A stretch of 48,268 nt of DNA from Xenococcus sp. PCC 7305 (GCF_000332055.1 NZ_ALVZ01000194.1:1-48268); one strand, 5' to 3'; shown: positions 17,373-27,198, counted from the stretch's first letter. The notes: generated from the sequence alone by a model not told the origin. A program made the numbers and translations.

Positions 17373-18118
17373 TTAATAATTACTCCTTTACTTTCAAGAG
17401 TTTTCAGCCGAGTTAACAATCCCAGTGAACCCTTACTATTCAGTTCTCTGACTAACTCAGAATTTGGTTTGTTAGCAAGTTGAGCCTCAATGCTATAGTC
17501 GACGCCATCGGGAAGAGTTAGGTTAATCTCTTTTGTCAATTCTTCCTCATTACTCAGTTGAACATTCCAACTAGAATTTTTGACGGTGCCTAAAATAATT
17601 TTGTCTTCATTGAAAAAAGGTGAGCGTTGCAAAAATAGGACGAAGTCATTAACCTCACTATAGGAACGACCTTTGCCGGTAATTTTTAGCTTAATATTAT
17701 TTCCAGAACCACTTTGGGTTATGGAGCCGATTTGAATTCCTGGAGGGGTGCGATCGCCGACTTCCCGAATAATTGCTGACCAAGGTCGGATTTTCTCAAA
17801 GACTCCAACTAGAGCTTTGGTCTCACTTTCAGATTTTTTGACTTGAGCTGTAATTTCCTCTAGAGTTTTGGATTCTCCTTGGGCTTTGGCTATAGCAGCT
17901 TCTAGCTGTTGAATTTCCTGTTGCATTTTGGCTTGATTGCCAGCAAAGGTCTTCGAATAGCTATAGGTCATAAACGGGAGGACTACAGCAATAATAGCTC
18001 CAGCGATAATGGGTATTTTATCGGCTATTGACGAAGATGCCTTTTCTATATGTGTTTCTTTGGCGATCGCAGCATCCAAACCACGATCCTTGAGAAAGTC
18101 AATGTCTAAACTAAACAT
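17369..18118 (-). CDS. pilN: Type IV pilus inner-membrane protein PilN
   Basis: 249 residues. The short cytoplasmic N-terminus ('MFSLDIDFLKDRGLDAA') would bind PilM; it does not show the proteobacterial 'INLLP' motif, as in other cyanobacteria. A membrane helix (about 34-53) leads into a coiled coil (60-105) and a periplasmic domain ('RTPPGIQIGSITQSGSGNN') of the PilN type. It overlaps pilO by 4 bp and follows pilM by 26 bp. Confidence 0.88.
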   Translation of the reverse strand: MFSLDIDFLKDRGLDAAIAKETHIEKASSSIADKIPIIAGAIIAVVLPFMTYSYSKTFAGNQAKMQQEIQQLEAAIAKAQGESKTLEEITAQVKKSESETKALVGVFEKIRPWSAIIREVGDRTPPGIQIGSITQSGSGNNIKLKITGKGRSYSEVNDFVLFLQRSPFFNEDKIILGTVKNSSWNVQLSNEEELTKEINLTLPDGVDYSIEAQLANKPNSELVRELNSKGSLGLLTRLKTLESKGVIIK

Positions 18119-18144
18119 ACGATTGGTGGTCTCCTAGTATCTTA

Positions 18145-19251
18145 TTAAGCAACTTCTCGAAGTCCTAAACCTAAAGCAATTCCCAAGCCAAAGCGATCGC
18201 TTGAAGATAGGTCATTACTAACTTCTAAAGCCAAAGTAGCTACAGGATCGACCTGCATCGCAGGTAAGTTTAGTCTGTGAGCAAAAAAATCATCTATCTG
18301 TTCAATTCCAGCCCCCGGGCCCGCTAAGAGTAGTTGGGCAATTTCGAGGTCTTCACTTTGATTGAGATAGAAATTAATCGAACGACCGAGCTCTTCGATT
18401 AACTCTCCCATAATTTTTAGAAGAGCCGATATCCCAGGATTCATCTGAGTTGCCCCCGTCTCATCGCCATCGTGAGCACCGGGCATTAATTGAATGTCTT
18501 TTAGCAGGTCGAGATCGTCAGACATTGGTAAACCCATACCTTGAGCATAGGCTTGATGCATTTGAGAGGCCCCAAAGGGAACTGTCCGCGAAAACTGAGG
18601 AACGCCCTCGACAATGATGGCAATTTCCGTGCTATCAAATTCAATATCGACAAGAACTACTGCTTCTTGAGAGCCAAATTGACGGAGTTGCTCTTTGATC
18701 GTCCGAATCAAAGCGAAACTATTAATTTCTAAGACCCGCAATTTCAATTCGGCTTGCTCAAAAATTTCTAAATAGAGATCGGTAACTTCCTGTTTGGTAG
18801 CCACCAATAACACATTGACTTTCTCAATCCCATCTTCATCCATGAAATAGCCCAGCTTGACATAGTCAAGATCTACTTCTTCTCTGGGATAGGGTAAATA
18901 CATCCCCGCCTCATGAACCATCACCATATCCTTGAGCTCTTCTTCATCAAGCTCTGCGGGAACAGGAATCAACCGAATAATGGCTTCTCGCATTGGCACA
19001 GCAGTAATAACCTGTGTGGCATTAATCCGATTTTGTTTGAAAGTGTCTTTGATTAACTCCGACAAAGTCAGCGAATCGATAATCTGACCATCTTCGTAAA
19101 CACCTTCCGGCATTTCGGCTGATACATTAGTCAATAATTTATATTGTTGACCCTGCTTAGCAATCTGAGTAATATTAATCCGTTGTGGATTAATTTCTAT
19201 CCCCACCACATCAGGTTTTTTTGCGAATAGATTGGTAATTTTTTTGAGCAT
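18145..19251 (-). CDS. pilM: Type IV pilus assembly ATPase-like protein PilM
   Basis: Actin-fold cytoplasmic protein that binds PilN and couples the motor to the inner-membrane complex. 368 residues: N-terminal 'VGIEINPQRINITQIAKQG' matches the phosphate-1-type strand; 'VITAVPMREAIIRLIPVP', 'AVVLVDIEFDSTEIAIIVEG' and 'LLLAGPGAGIEQIDDFF' follow the order of the FtsA/PilM family. First gene of the operon; the 265-bp spacer upstream, divergent from the binding-protein gene, must carry its promoter. Confidence 0.93.
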   Translation of the reverse strand: MLKKITNLFAKKPDVVGIEINPQRINITQIAKQGQQYKLLTNVSAEMPEGVYEDGQIIDSLTLSELIKDTFKQNRINATQVITAVPMREAIIRLIPVPAELDEEELKDMVMVHEAGMYLPYPREEVDLDYVKLGYFMDEDGIEKVNVLLVATKQEVTDLYLEIFEQAELKLRVLEINSFALIRTIKEQLRQFGSQEAVVLVDIEFDSTEIAIIVEGVPQFSRTVPFGASQMHQAYAQGMGLPMSDDLDLLKDIQLMPGAHDGDETGATQMNPGISALLKIMGELIEELGRSINFYLNQSEDLEIAQLLLAGPGAGIEQIDDFFAHRLNLPAMQVDPVATLALEVSNDLSSSDRFGLGIALGLGLREVA

Positions 19252-19561
19252 TGACTAATCCTCGGTTGGTTGTTGCCAAAAATATATTAATGAGAATGGC
19301 TATTAATGATGATGGTTTATTTATATAATTTGTCCCTTGTCAAATGTTTTTTTTTAAGTTAAACACTGACTGGGGTTTAAAGGTCTTTATTATGGTTATC
19401 TGTCTAGGATATTGTAGCTGCAAAAAATGATTTTCAAGAATAAGTGCTTATACCGAAAAAAGGAAATCTTTTTATTTATTTACTAGTAAAAATTACCTAA
19501 TTTTTGTTTTATAATCTTGACGAGCTCATTTACCAATCTGTTCAATTCCAGGAAAAATATT

Positions 19562-20848
19562 GTGAGAAGACTAAAAATTTGTCGTTGGGTATCAGTTAGT
19601 TTGCTTATCAGTGGATTAGGTGGCTGTGCCAGTACACAGAATAATAATTCTGAAGAGATTGAGTTTTGGACGATGCAGCTACAACCAAAATTCAATAGCT
19701 ATTTTGAACAAATAAATAATACTTTTGCCCAAGATAAAGCAATGCCAATTCGCTGGATCGATATTCCTTGGTCAGCCATGGAAAGTAAGATTTTGACAGC
19801 AATTTCGGCTAAGACTGCCCCTGATGTGGTGAATCTCAACCCCAATTTTGCTTCTCAATTAGCGTCACGGAATGCTTGGCTAGATTTAGATGAAATAGTG
19901 GCTCCTGAAGAGCAAAAAACTTATTTACCGAAGATTTGGCAAGCAAGTAGTATTGAGGTTTGTAAAGATAATAATTGTGAACCTTTTACTTTTGGGCTAC
20001 CTTGGTATTTGACTACAAGGGTGACTATTTATAATCAAAAAATACTTGCTGATGCCAGCCTTAAACAGCCACCAAAAAATTATCAAGAATTAGCAACCGC
20101 AGCTCGACAAATCAAAAATCAAACGGGAAAATATGCTTTTTTCGTGACTTTTGCCCCGGGAGATTCGGGAGAGGTTTTAGAATCAATGGTGCAAATGGGA
20201 GTTACCTTAGTTGATGATGAGGGTCAAGCGGCTTTTGATAGTCCTGAGGGTCGAGCGGCTTTTCGTTATTGGGTGGAATTATATCAGGATAAATTATTGC
20301 CGCCAGAAGTTCTTACTCAGGGACATCGTTATGCAGTGGAGTTGTATCAAGCAGGGGAAACAGCGTTTTTATCGTCTGGGGCAGAATTTTTAACTGCGAT
20401 CGCGACTAATGCACCTACTATCGCTGAAGTATCCGCAGCAGCTCCCCAAATTACTGGCAAAACTGGCAAAAAAAATGTTGCTGTGATGAATCTAGCTATT
20501 CCTAAAGATACCAATCAACCAGAGAAGGCTTTGGATTACGCTTTGTTTGTGACCAATACAAATAATCAATTAGCTTTTGCGAAAGAAGCTAATGTACTCC
20601 CTTCAACTACTGATGCGGTTAATCAATATATTAAGGAATTGGAACAACAAGAAACTATCACCCCAATTGAACAAGCCAGAAAAGTTAGTGCTTTGCAATT
20701 AAAGGACGCCGAGGTTTTAATTCCCGCGATGGATAATCTTCAGGTATTGCAAAAAGTGATTTACGAAAATTTACAAGCAGCTATGTTAGGAGAAAAGACA
20801 GTAGATCAAGCTGTTCAAGATGCTGCGACAGAATGGGATAATCAGTGA
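19562..20848 (+). CDS. Lipoprotein sugar-type ABC transporter substrate-binding protein
   Basis: Family-1 extracellular solute-binding protein, usually serving sugar importers. I start it at GTG 19562 because AGGA lies 8 bases upstream and the upstream TTG (19517) sits just after a TATAAT (19510-19515) that may be the -10 box. That gives 428 residues with lipobox 'GLGG|C' (Cys22). Later segments fit the fold: 'IEFWTMQLQPKFNSYFEQIN', 'MPIRWIDIPWSAMESKILTA', 'PDVVNLNPNFASQLASRN' and 'LPWYLTTRVTIYNQKIL'. No permease or ATPase genes are adjacent, so it is an orphan here. Confidence 0.85.
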   Translation: MRRLKICRWVSVSLLISGLGGCASTQNNNSEEIEFWTMQLQPKFNSYFEQINNTFAQDKAMPIRWIDIPWSAMESKILTAISAKTAPDVVNLNPNFASQLASRNAWLDLDEIVAPEEQKTYLPKIWQASSIEVCKDNNCEPFTFGLPWYLTTRVTIYNQKILADASLKQPPKNYQELATAARQIKNQTGKYAFFVTFAPGDSGEVLESMVQMGVTLVDDEGQAAFDSPEGRAAFRYWVELYQDKLLPPEVLTQGHRYAVELYQAGETAFLSSGAEFLTAIATNAPTIAEVSAAAPQITGKTGKKNVAVMNLAIPKDTNQPEKALDYALFVTNTNNQLAFAKEANVLPSTTDAVNQYIKELEQQETITPIEQARKVSALQLKDAEVLIPAMDNLQVLQKVIYENLQAAMLGEKTVDQAVQDAATEWDNQ

Positions 20849-21031
20849 TCAGTGAACAGTTATCAGTTATCAGTACCAAAAGTTTTTGGGCATAAGTTAA
20901 TGAGACAAATTCTATGGTATTTTCTTCTTTTGATTTTTAGGAGAAAGTTTTATGTGTGATCGCATAGCCACTAGCTTTGCCTGATCGCGATCGCCCCTGA
21001 ATGAGAGCAATTGATTGGGTGGAAAAGAGAC

Positions 21032-21973
21032 TTAGCGAGAAGCTGATAAATTTTCCAACCAAACTGTCAAATCCTCTAATCGTTCAAAATCAAGCAATGC
21101 TTCGCCTAAGTTTTCTAGTTCCTCAATTTCTAAACCTTGGACTTGTGCTTCTATTCCTGGTGTTAGTTGACCGATTTTCCGCTTGAGCAGACGAAGGATT
21201 AGTTCAGTTTCCCGTTGAAATCCTTCCTGCCTACCTTCAAGTCTTCCTTGTTTGATTCCTGTCCTCATCCAACTGGTAACTATTTCCATAACTTGTGACC
21301 TCTCTTCTGATTCAATTGTACTGATTTCGGTTTGAAATACTTGTTCTTCCGATTCATCTAAGTTGAGATAGACATCGATAAATCCTGAAATTAATTGCAT
21401 TTTAGCTGGGTCTAATTTTAGGGTGACCAATAAGCGCAGACATTCTGCTTTCACTTTAGGGCGATCTTCTGTGTCAATCTGCATTTTTGCCATAAGTGCT
21501 GATGCTACAGGATTGCGCTGGTTGAGAAAGTCTCGCCAATTAAGTTTATTTAGTTGCAAGACTCGATAGTTAAATTCAAGTACTTTGAAGTCGGGAAATT
21601 CTAGTTGATAGCTATTGGCTGCTGGTTTTTGAGGTTTGTCGTAGGAAAAGACCACTACAGGATAAATGGGTAGGTCGTATTTTTCATAAAGTCGAGCAAA
21701 ATAGCGAAACATTCTCTTGTTGAAGTTGGCTTGGTTGTAGGATTGGTTTTCAACATGGACTAAGAAATAGGATGAACGATTCTGAAATTGAGCTTTTACC
21801 AGTAAATCTGCTTCGTAACGCTCTCCTGCGGTGACATCAGTGAAAACTTCTTTATCCAGGAAAGCGATCGAGTCGGGTTCGAGATAAGTCATCACTTGAG
21901 GGAAAAATAACTCGATGAACTCGATGAAAAAGGTGGAGAGCAATTCTTTGAATAGTCTGTCGTGATCAATCAT
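21032..21973 (-). CDS. Rpn-family PD-(D/E)XK nuclease with DUF4351
   Basis: Member of the recombination-promoting nuclease/putative-transposase group abundant in cyanobacteria. From ATG 21973 the protein has 313 residues. The nuclease core is in the first 110: 'RYEADLLVKAQFQNRSSYFL' followed by 'VHVENQ', giving the D...E-x-Q catalytic signature. The C-terminus (from about 240) is a DUF4351-like helical domain ('ETELILRLLKRKIGQLTPG'). A TTG four codons upstream is the alternative start. Such genes often move as single units; no IS ends are visible. Confidence 0.85.
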   Translation of the reverse strand: MIDHDRLFKELLSTFFIEFIELFFPQVMTYLEPDSIAFLDKEVFTDVTAGERYEADLLVKAQFQNRSSYFLVHVENQSYNQANFNKRMFRYFARLYEKYDLPIYPVVVFSYDKPQKPAANSYQLEFPDFKVLEFNYRVLQLNKLNWRDFLNQRNPVASALMAKMQIDTEDRPKVKAECLRLLVTLKLDPAKMQLISGFIDVYLNLDESEEQVFQTEISTIESEERSQVMEIVTSWMRTGIKQGRLEGRQEGFQRETELILRLLKRKIGQLTPGIEAQVQGLEIEELENLGEALLDFERLEDLTVWLENLSASR

Positions 21974-21985
21974 TAACCAGAGCAA

Positions 21986-22429
21986 TTTGTCTTAATTGAC
22001 AATAAACAAATCTTATCGAATTGTGGCAATAACAAGAGTGAATTAGCAATAACTGAGGTGATTCTCAATAAGAGTTGAGGCTTTAAGGTGCGATCTCCAG
22101 AAGCCTTATTCTGCCGTTATTGTAATTGCTTTTAAGCGCAATTATCGGTAATTGAAACTACTTTTATATAATTAAAACCTATAGCTCCTTCAACCTTCGC
22201 CGTATTATTAGTCTAACAATTCAAGCTCTTTTTAATATAATCTCAAAAAAAATTATTGTTATTGGTTCTCAGTAATAACTAGTGAGCTGTGATTAGGACT
22301 AAGTAAAGTTACAGCTTAATGAATTTAGTAGCTTAATATATTAGATATGATACCTCAGACAAGATTGCATCGTTGGCTCTTTTTGTTTCTATAATTGATG
22401 ACACGCCCTAACAACTATCAAAAAATATA
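21986..22429. other. AT-rich intergenic region, left edge of secreted-protein island
   Basis: 444 bp with no credible ORF. It contains the palindromic motif CAATTATCGGTAATTG at about 22139-22154, which has a close match at 25928-25943 on the far side of the next three genes. The rest is AT-rich and unremarkable. Confidence 0.6.
22138..22161. repeat. Short repeat, left copy flanking the phospholipase island
   Basis: GCAATTATCGGTAATTGAAACTAC resembles the sequence at 25927-25953, in direct orientation, with one substitution and small indels. It contains an internal palindrome. It may be a coincidence of a dispersed short repeat or the trace of an insertion boundary. Confidence 0.35.
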
Positions 22430-23098
22430 ATGCTCTTTAAAAAAATGAAGTCGCTGTTCACCGTTTTATGTATTGTAGGATTCTTTCTTTTTGTACAACC
22501 TTTTTCTAGTCTAGCTTTAGGTAGAGGCCAAGTTGAGATACTTGTTGGGGCTGCTAAAGCATTTGGTATTGTTATGGGTAACAGTAGTTCATCAAATCTT
22601 AGCTCGCTGATAGAAAATATTGACTGTACAAAAACACTTTGCTCTGAGAAAAGTCTGTGTGAATTGATAAATTTGGGAAGTTTGGCAAATAACAGTTACT
22701 GTCAGAATTATTCCGATTTTCCTATCGACCCTGATGAATATGTTTGGAATAGATATATAGACATTCTCCCTAGGTTTGATTCTTGCAATAAAGCTGATAT
22801 AGCTAAGAGTCAAGAAATTACAAACAGCTTGATTTTCCCCCCTGCTGGCACTCTGGTAATCGAAGATATAGAAGGCTCTAGATTTCCAGAATTTTCACAA
22901 TCCACTAAAGAATTAGTTAAACAATGTAGTGAAGAACAAAATAATAGAGATGAATATCTTAGACTTAATAAAGCAGATCTACTAGCAATTATAAAAGGGG
23001 AACCTGTAATCAATAATAATAATAACTTGGATAGTAACGACTTACCTTTAAAAAATAATTCTTCACCTGTTCCAACTTTATACTATTTACTAAACTAA
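22430..23098 (+). CDS. Secreted cysteine-containing protein of unknown function
   Basis: 222 residues with a signal peptide (about 1-29, cleavage after 'SSLA'). The mature protein has seven cysteines ('IDCTKTLCSEKSLCELI', 'SYCQNYS', 'DSCNK', 'KQCSEEQ'), suggesting disulfides outside the cytoplasm. A low-complexity Asn-rich stretch ('NNNNNLDSND') precedes the end 'NNSSPVPTLYYLLN', which resembles the end of the phospholipase-like protein at 24093-25832. No family recognised. The gene is AT-rich and lacks an obvious ribosome-binding site. Confidence 0.65.
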   Translation: MLFKKMKSLFTVLCIVGFFLFVQPFSSLALGRGQVEILVGAAKAFGIVMGNSSSSNLSSLIENIDCTKTLCSEKSLCELINLGSLANNSYCQNYSDFPIDPDEYVWNRYIDILPRFDSCNKADIAKSQEITNSLIFPPAGTLVIEDIEGSRFPEFSQSTKELVKQCSEEQNNRDEYLRLNKADLLAIIKGEPVINNNNNLDSNDLPLKNNSSPVPTLYYLLN

Positions 23099-23465
23099 TT
23101 TATTTTATTAAAATAGTTTGCTGAGGTTATTAAAATAGAATAGCGCAGTTCATTATTTTTTAATAAAAGAGACCGAAAAGGTGAAATAATCAAATCAATG
23201 AGTATTCAGAAAGATATCTGTCGTACCAGAGCAAAAAATAGAAAGGTTAGAAGATATAGTAAATTTTGGGTCGGTTTGTATGGTGGATTACGGGCTGACA
23301 CCTTTGAATTATGTCATTAGATAGTAGAGCAATTAATGTACTTAACTTCTAATAAATTGCCTTTTTGTTAACGAGGTCTTTGGAATTAAACTATTATCTA
23401 ATCTTTTTCTTGATTTCGTTGCTATCGGATCGCCTCATCGTTTGAGCGAAAATAGATTATAATCT
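23099..23465. other. Intergenic region between two exported-protein genes
   Basis: 367 bp, AT-rich, no ORF. A TATAAT at 23458-23463 ends 2 bases before the annotated ATG of the next gene; if it is a real -10, the mRNA would start inside that ORF and translation would use the second ATG at 23493. No terminator hairpin with a T-run is visible. Confidence 0.5.
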
Positions 23466-23837
23466 ATGGAAATTTACTCAAAAAACAAAAAAATGTTTAA
23501 AAATCTAAAGACTAAATTAGTATTCGGAATCTTATTAGGAATTAGTTGCTTTTTTGCCTCGACAGGTGTAGCTTTCGCATTCGATGATGTTCATATTTTT
23601 CCAAGAAGAGTTCAGCCAATACAAAACGGAGATGTATTGTACTATACAGACGCAAAAAATTGCCATGCTGCTAACAGTTATTTTTTACTTAAAGCCAATC
23701 ATAGAAACAAAGAAGAGATATATGCACTAATTTTACACGCAATATCAATAGATAACAAAGTTCATTTTAGAGTAACTTGCGATGAGCCCACTGACTATAA
23801 AACAATAGAGTATGTTTACGTAGATTATCGTGAGTAG
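23466..23837 (+). CDS. Small exported protein of unknown function
   Basis: 123 residues from ATG 23466 (or 114 from ATG 23493). A signal peptide ends at 'GVAFA|FDD'. The mature part (about 80 residues) has two cysteines and alternating beta-like segments ('GDVLYYTDAKNC', 'KVHFRVTCDEP', 'IEYVYVDY'). No family recognised. It lies between two other exported-protein genes on the same strand, so shared function is possible but unproven. Confidence 0.6.
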   Translation: MEIYSKNKKMFKNLKTKLVFGILLGISCFFASTGVAFAFDDVHIFPRRVQPIQNGDVLYYTDAKNCHAANSYFLLKANHRNKEEIYALILHAISIDNKVHFRVTCDEPTDYKTIEYVYVDYRE

Positions 23838-24092
23838 ATATATTTCTCAAAATGGCAAATGTCTTCCTTATATATCTCCGCTTTTTCGGGCAAGAATGTT
23901 TAAGTTAAAACCAATGATGTCTTGCCAATATAATTGGTAAGGTACTATTTTTGCTCTTTTACTTATGGCTCATAAAACGTAACATCAAGTTTAAAGTAAC
24001 CGTAGTAGCACAAAAGTAAACTAATCTTTAGTAAGCTTTTTGTCGTTTCTTATAAAAAGTAGGAAAAAGCTAAACAGATTCATTAACTATAA

Positions 24093-25832
24093 ATGTTTAT
24101 GACAAAGATAAGTATATATGCATTTTTTAAAAAGACTTTGTACAAAGCAAGTATATTTTTATTGGCCTTTTTATTAATTTTTTCCGAATTTCTAGTCAAA
24201 TCACCTCCTGCTTTTGCTTGGATACCTAAAACTCATGTCTACTTAGCTGAACAAGCTAGAGATGATGCGATTGATGATGGAAAAGTAACTATAAACAAAA
24301 TTAATAGTAGAGGTGAAATAATTAGCAAAGTCGGAGACTATAATGTCGATTCTAGTATTCTTCAAGCTCTACGTTCCAACCCTGAACAATATCGTGCGGG
24401 TGTCATAGGACCTGATGCCTACCCAGACCTCTTGACTGGTCAACAAACTATTCATTCTGATAATACCAAGACTGGTGGTACCAATTCAAACCAGTGGTTG
24501 GATTACTTATGGCGTAAGTCTGACGAATCTCCATACAAAACATTGCCTGTTAAGGCTTTTGTTATAGGTTATTTGACGCATGCAGCAGGTGATATATATG
24601 GTCATACATTTGTCAATTACTTTACTGGCGGTAAATTTGAGTTGGGTGAAAATGCACTTAAGCATATTGTGCTGGAAAGATATGTTGGCAAACGCACACC
24701 AAAGTTGTCTTCTTATGACATTAGCATAGACGGAGTCCGAGAGTTTCTTTACCGCGAAATGGTAGATGCTAGACCAGGAGAAGAACTTTATGAGTTATTA
24801 AAGGGAGGTGGTAGCGAATATTCAGTGCCACGAATCTTCTCCAAGCTACGTGCAGAGTTACAGAGAGACATAGATGACTATGACAACACGATTAACAAAT
24901 ACAATCGTCGTATTGATGAAAAGAAAAGGGCAGCAAGAGATTGCGACCCCCTTGATTTTGGATGTAGTGCTGTAGCACTACGCTCACAGGCGGCTGCAAT
25001 TGAGGTAGAAAAACAAGGATTTATTGTTGCTCAAGGTTGGAAAAGAGCTTATAAAGTTGAGTGGCGCAAAGACATTGAACGTGGTCTTCGAGAGTGGCCC
25101 GTATTTAGCCACGATCTTGCTAAAGCGACCTTTAATCCTGAAGGAATTGATTTTGATAGAGTTAAGGAACTAAGCGGAGACTATGTAGAAAATCATTTAA
25201 TCTTAATGGCAGGAGCACCAGACTTGAGTATCGACTTTCTTTCTGTAATCAAGGATGTTCTATCCCCTATCCCGTTTATTGAGCAACAAATTGAGCGCAT
25301 AGAACGTGACTTATTAAACTATCTACTGAAACAAGGTACAGGATATACGCTGGAAGAAATTGAGAAATATTTGAAAAATCCAGAGCGTTACTTTGACGAA
25401 GTTATGGGTCGAGGTCAGGGTACAAAAACCAGCTTAGAGTCTTTTAACCGCGATACTTTAAATATTACTGATAAGGGTTTTGACGATAATTTTAGGGGGT
25501 CTGGTGCTCCAGAATTCTTTAACTATGAAAGATTTGCAGCAGCATACAATACTGTAGTAGTTAGTAAGTTATTATTGCTACCTACTAATGAAATTAATAG
25601 ATTGCTTCGAGATTTGGATGATAACAACACCCTAACTGGACCTAATATAATGTTGGGGTTTGTTAAAACGCTAGATGGTAGTAATGAACAGCAGAAAATG
25701 CTCTTGGCTCAACAGTGTGAGACTTATAGACAATTGTTTGTAAAACAAGCTGGAGAAGATTTTTGCCTAGAATCAATAGCAACGCCAAATAACTCTACTT
25801 TTATTCCAATTCTTGGGTATCTATTACAGTAG
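24093..25832 (+). CDS. Exported zinc-dependent phospholipase C homologue
   Basis: 579 residues with a signal peptide ending 'PPAFA|WIPKTH'. Zinc phospholipases C use the amino group of a mature N-terminal Trp as a metal ligand, and Trp43 sits exactly at the predicted new N-terminus. Further candidate ligands follow in family order: His48, Asp108 ('GPDAYPD'), His121, His163-x3-Asp167-x3-His171 ('LTHAAGDIYGHTF') and His191-x3-Glu195 ('KHIVLERYV'). Expected role: hydrolysis of phospholipid head groups or related phosphodiesters outside the cell. The C-terminal ~380 residues (coiled-coil-like 265-300, otherwise unassigned) make it much longer than classical PLC (about 245-370). The tail 'PNNSTFIPILGYLLQ' resembles that of the protein at 22430-23098. 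Confidence 0.8.
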   Translation: MFMTKISIYAFFKKTLYKASIFLLAFLLIFSEFLVKSPPAFAWIPKTHVYLAEQARDDAIDDGKVTINKINSRGEIISKVGDYNVDSSILQALRSNPEQYRAGVIGPDAYPDLLTGQQTIHSDNTKTGGTNSNQWLDYLWRKSDESPYKTLPVKAFVIGYLTHAAGDIYGHTFVNYFTGGKFELGENALKHIVLERYVGKRTPKLSSYDISIDGVREFLYREMVDARPGEELYELLKGGGSEYSVPRIFSKLRAELQRDIDDYDNTINKYNRRIDEKKRAARDCDPLDFGCSAVALRSQAAAIEVEKQGFIVAQGWKRAYKVEWRKDIERGLREWPVFSHDLAKATFNPEGIDFDRVKELSGDYVENHLILMAGAPDLSIDFLSVIKDVLSPIPFIEQQIERIERDLLNYLLKQGTGYTLEEIEKYLKNPERYFDEVMGRGQGTKTSLESFNRDTLNITDKGFDDNFRGSGAPEFFNYERFAAAYNTVVVSKLLLLPTNEINRLLRDLDDNNTLTGPNIMLGFVKTLDGSNEQQKMLLAQQCETYRQLFVKQAGEDFCLESIATPNNSTFIPILGYLLQ

Positions 25833-25926
25833 TAAAGGTCTGTCAAAGCGTTACAGTAGCTTAATATGCTGACTTGCTTCCATCGATAGTTTCAATGCAT
25901 TTTGAAGTGTTGAATTACCGACTCCA

Positions 25927-25953
25927 GCAATTATCGGCAATTGAATCAACTAC
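25927..25953. repeat. Short repeat, right copy flanking the phospholipase island
   Basis: GCAATTATCGGCAATTGAAT followed by CAACTAC, the counterpart of 22138-22161, in the 284-bp spacer before acsF. The two copies bracket the three exported-protein genes. Confidence 0.35.
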
Positions 25954-26116
25954 CTATTCTTAGATTCATGGAATCGAGAATAGCATTGTTTCCGTATTAA
26001 CATTCGTTAACGGGTGATCATAAAATGCCTGAAATATTGCAGAATGTAAATCTAGCAGCATAAACCTCTTGCTAGCTATATAGTCAAAAGCAATAATAGC
26101 TAAACATTTAAAGATA

Positions 26117-27193
26117 ATGGTAGATAGTCTTAAAAAACCTAAAGTTGAGGAAATTCGCTCAGGAGCTAAAGTTCCTGCAAAGGAAACTATTCTCACCCCT
26201 CGATTCTATACTACAGACTTTGAGGAGATGGCTAATATGGACATCTCCCTTAACGAAGAAGAATTACAAGCAATCTTAGAAGAATTCCGCGTTGATTATA
26301 ACCGCCATCATTTTGTCAGGGATGAACAGTTTAATCAAAGTTGGGAAAATATCGACGGCGAAACTCGTCAAGTATTTATTGAGTTTCTAGAGCGCTCCTG
26401 CACCGCAGAATTCTCTGGTTTTCTACTCTACAAAGAATTGGGCAGACGTTTAAAAGGAAAAAACCCTGTCCTCGCAGAAATTTTCAATTTGATGTCGCGG
26501 GATGAGGCACGTCATGCAGGCTTCCTCAATAAAGCATTATCCGACTTTGATCTTTCTTTGGATCTAGGTTTTCTTACCAAGAGTCGTAAATATACCTTCT
26601 TTAAACCCAAATTTATTTTCTACGCAACCTATTTATCTGAGAAGATTGGGTATTGGCGCTACATAACTATCTATCGTCATCTGGAGAAAAATCCTAACGA
26701 TATGATTTATCCGATCTTCAACTTCTTTGAGAATTGGTGCCAAGATGAAAATCGTCATGGTGATTTCTTTGATGCCATCATGAAAGCCCAACCTCAAACC
26801 CTTAACGATTGGAAGGCTAGATTATGGTGTCGCTTCTTCTTGCTTTCTGTATTTGCGACCATGTATCTCAATGATGTCCAGCGCTCTAGTTTCTACGCTG
26901 CTATTGGTTTGGATGCTCGCGAATATGACAAGCTAGTGATTGAGAAAACTAATGACACAGCAGGTAGAGTTTTCCCCATTGTGCTTGATGTGGAAAATCC
27001 TGAATTTTACGATCGCCTAGAAACTTGTGTGACTAACAACGATCGCCTGAGAGAAATTGCCGGCTCCAATGGACTTGCTCCGGTTAAATTCTTACAGAAG
27101 TTACCCTACTATGTTTCCAATGGGGTACAACTAATCAAAATGTATTTAATGAAGCCAATTCGTGTTGATCAATTGGAAGGAACTGTTCGTTAA
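26117..27193 (+). CDS. acsF: Mg-protoporphyrin IX monomethyl ester oxidative cyclase
   Basis: Oxygen-dependent di-iron enzyme that forms the isocyclic ring E of chlorophyll. 358 residues; the two E-x2-H motifs are at Glu130/His133 ('RDEARHAGF') and Glu211/His214 ('DENRHGDFF'), with a further candidate carboxylate ligand at Glu98 ('CTAEFSGF'). The N-terminal '[16 protein letters not shown]' is typical. It is monocistronic here, with no chlorophyll-synthesis neighbours. Confidence 0.96.
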   Translation: MVDSLKKPKVEEIRSGAKVPAKETILTPRFYTTDFEEMANMDISLNEEELQAILEEFRVDYNRHHFVRDEQFNQSWENIDGETRQVFIEFLERSCTAEFSGFLLYKELGRRLKGKNPVLAEIFNLMSRDEARHAGFLNKALSDFDLSLDLGFLTKSRKYTFFKPKFIFYATYLSEKIGYWRYITIYRHLEKNPNDMIYPIFNFFENWCQDENRHGDFFDAIMKAQPQTLNDWKARLWCRFFLLSVFATMYLNDVQRSSFYAAIGLDAREYDKLVIEKTNDTAGRVFPIVLDVENPEFYDRLETCVTNNDRLREIAGSNGLAPVKFLQKLPYYVSNGVQLIKMYLMKPIRVDQLEGTVR

Positions 27194-27198
27194 ACGAA

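Noticed and set aside
19517-19561. TTG start for the solute-binding protein
   Set aside because: It directly follows a TATAAT and would place 15 residues before the signal peptide; GTG 19562 has a ribosome-binding site and gives a normal lipoprotein signal.
21986-25953. Prophage or integrative element
   Set aside because: No integrase, structural or replication genes are present; only weak short repeats flank the region.
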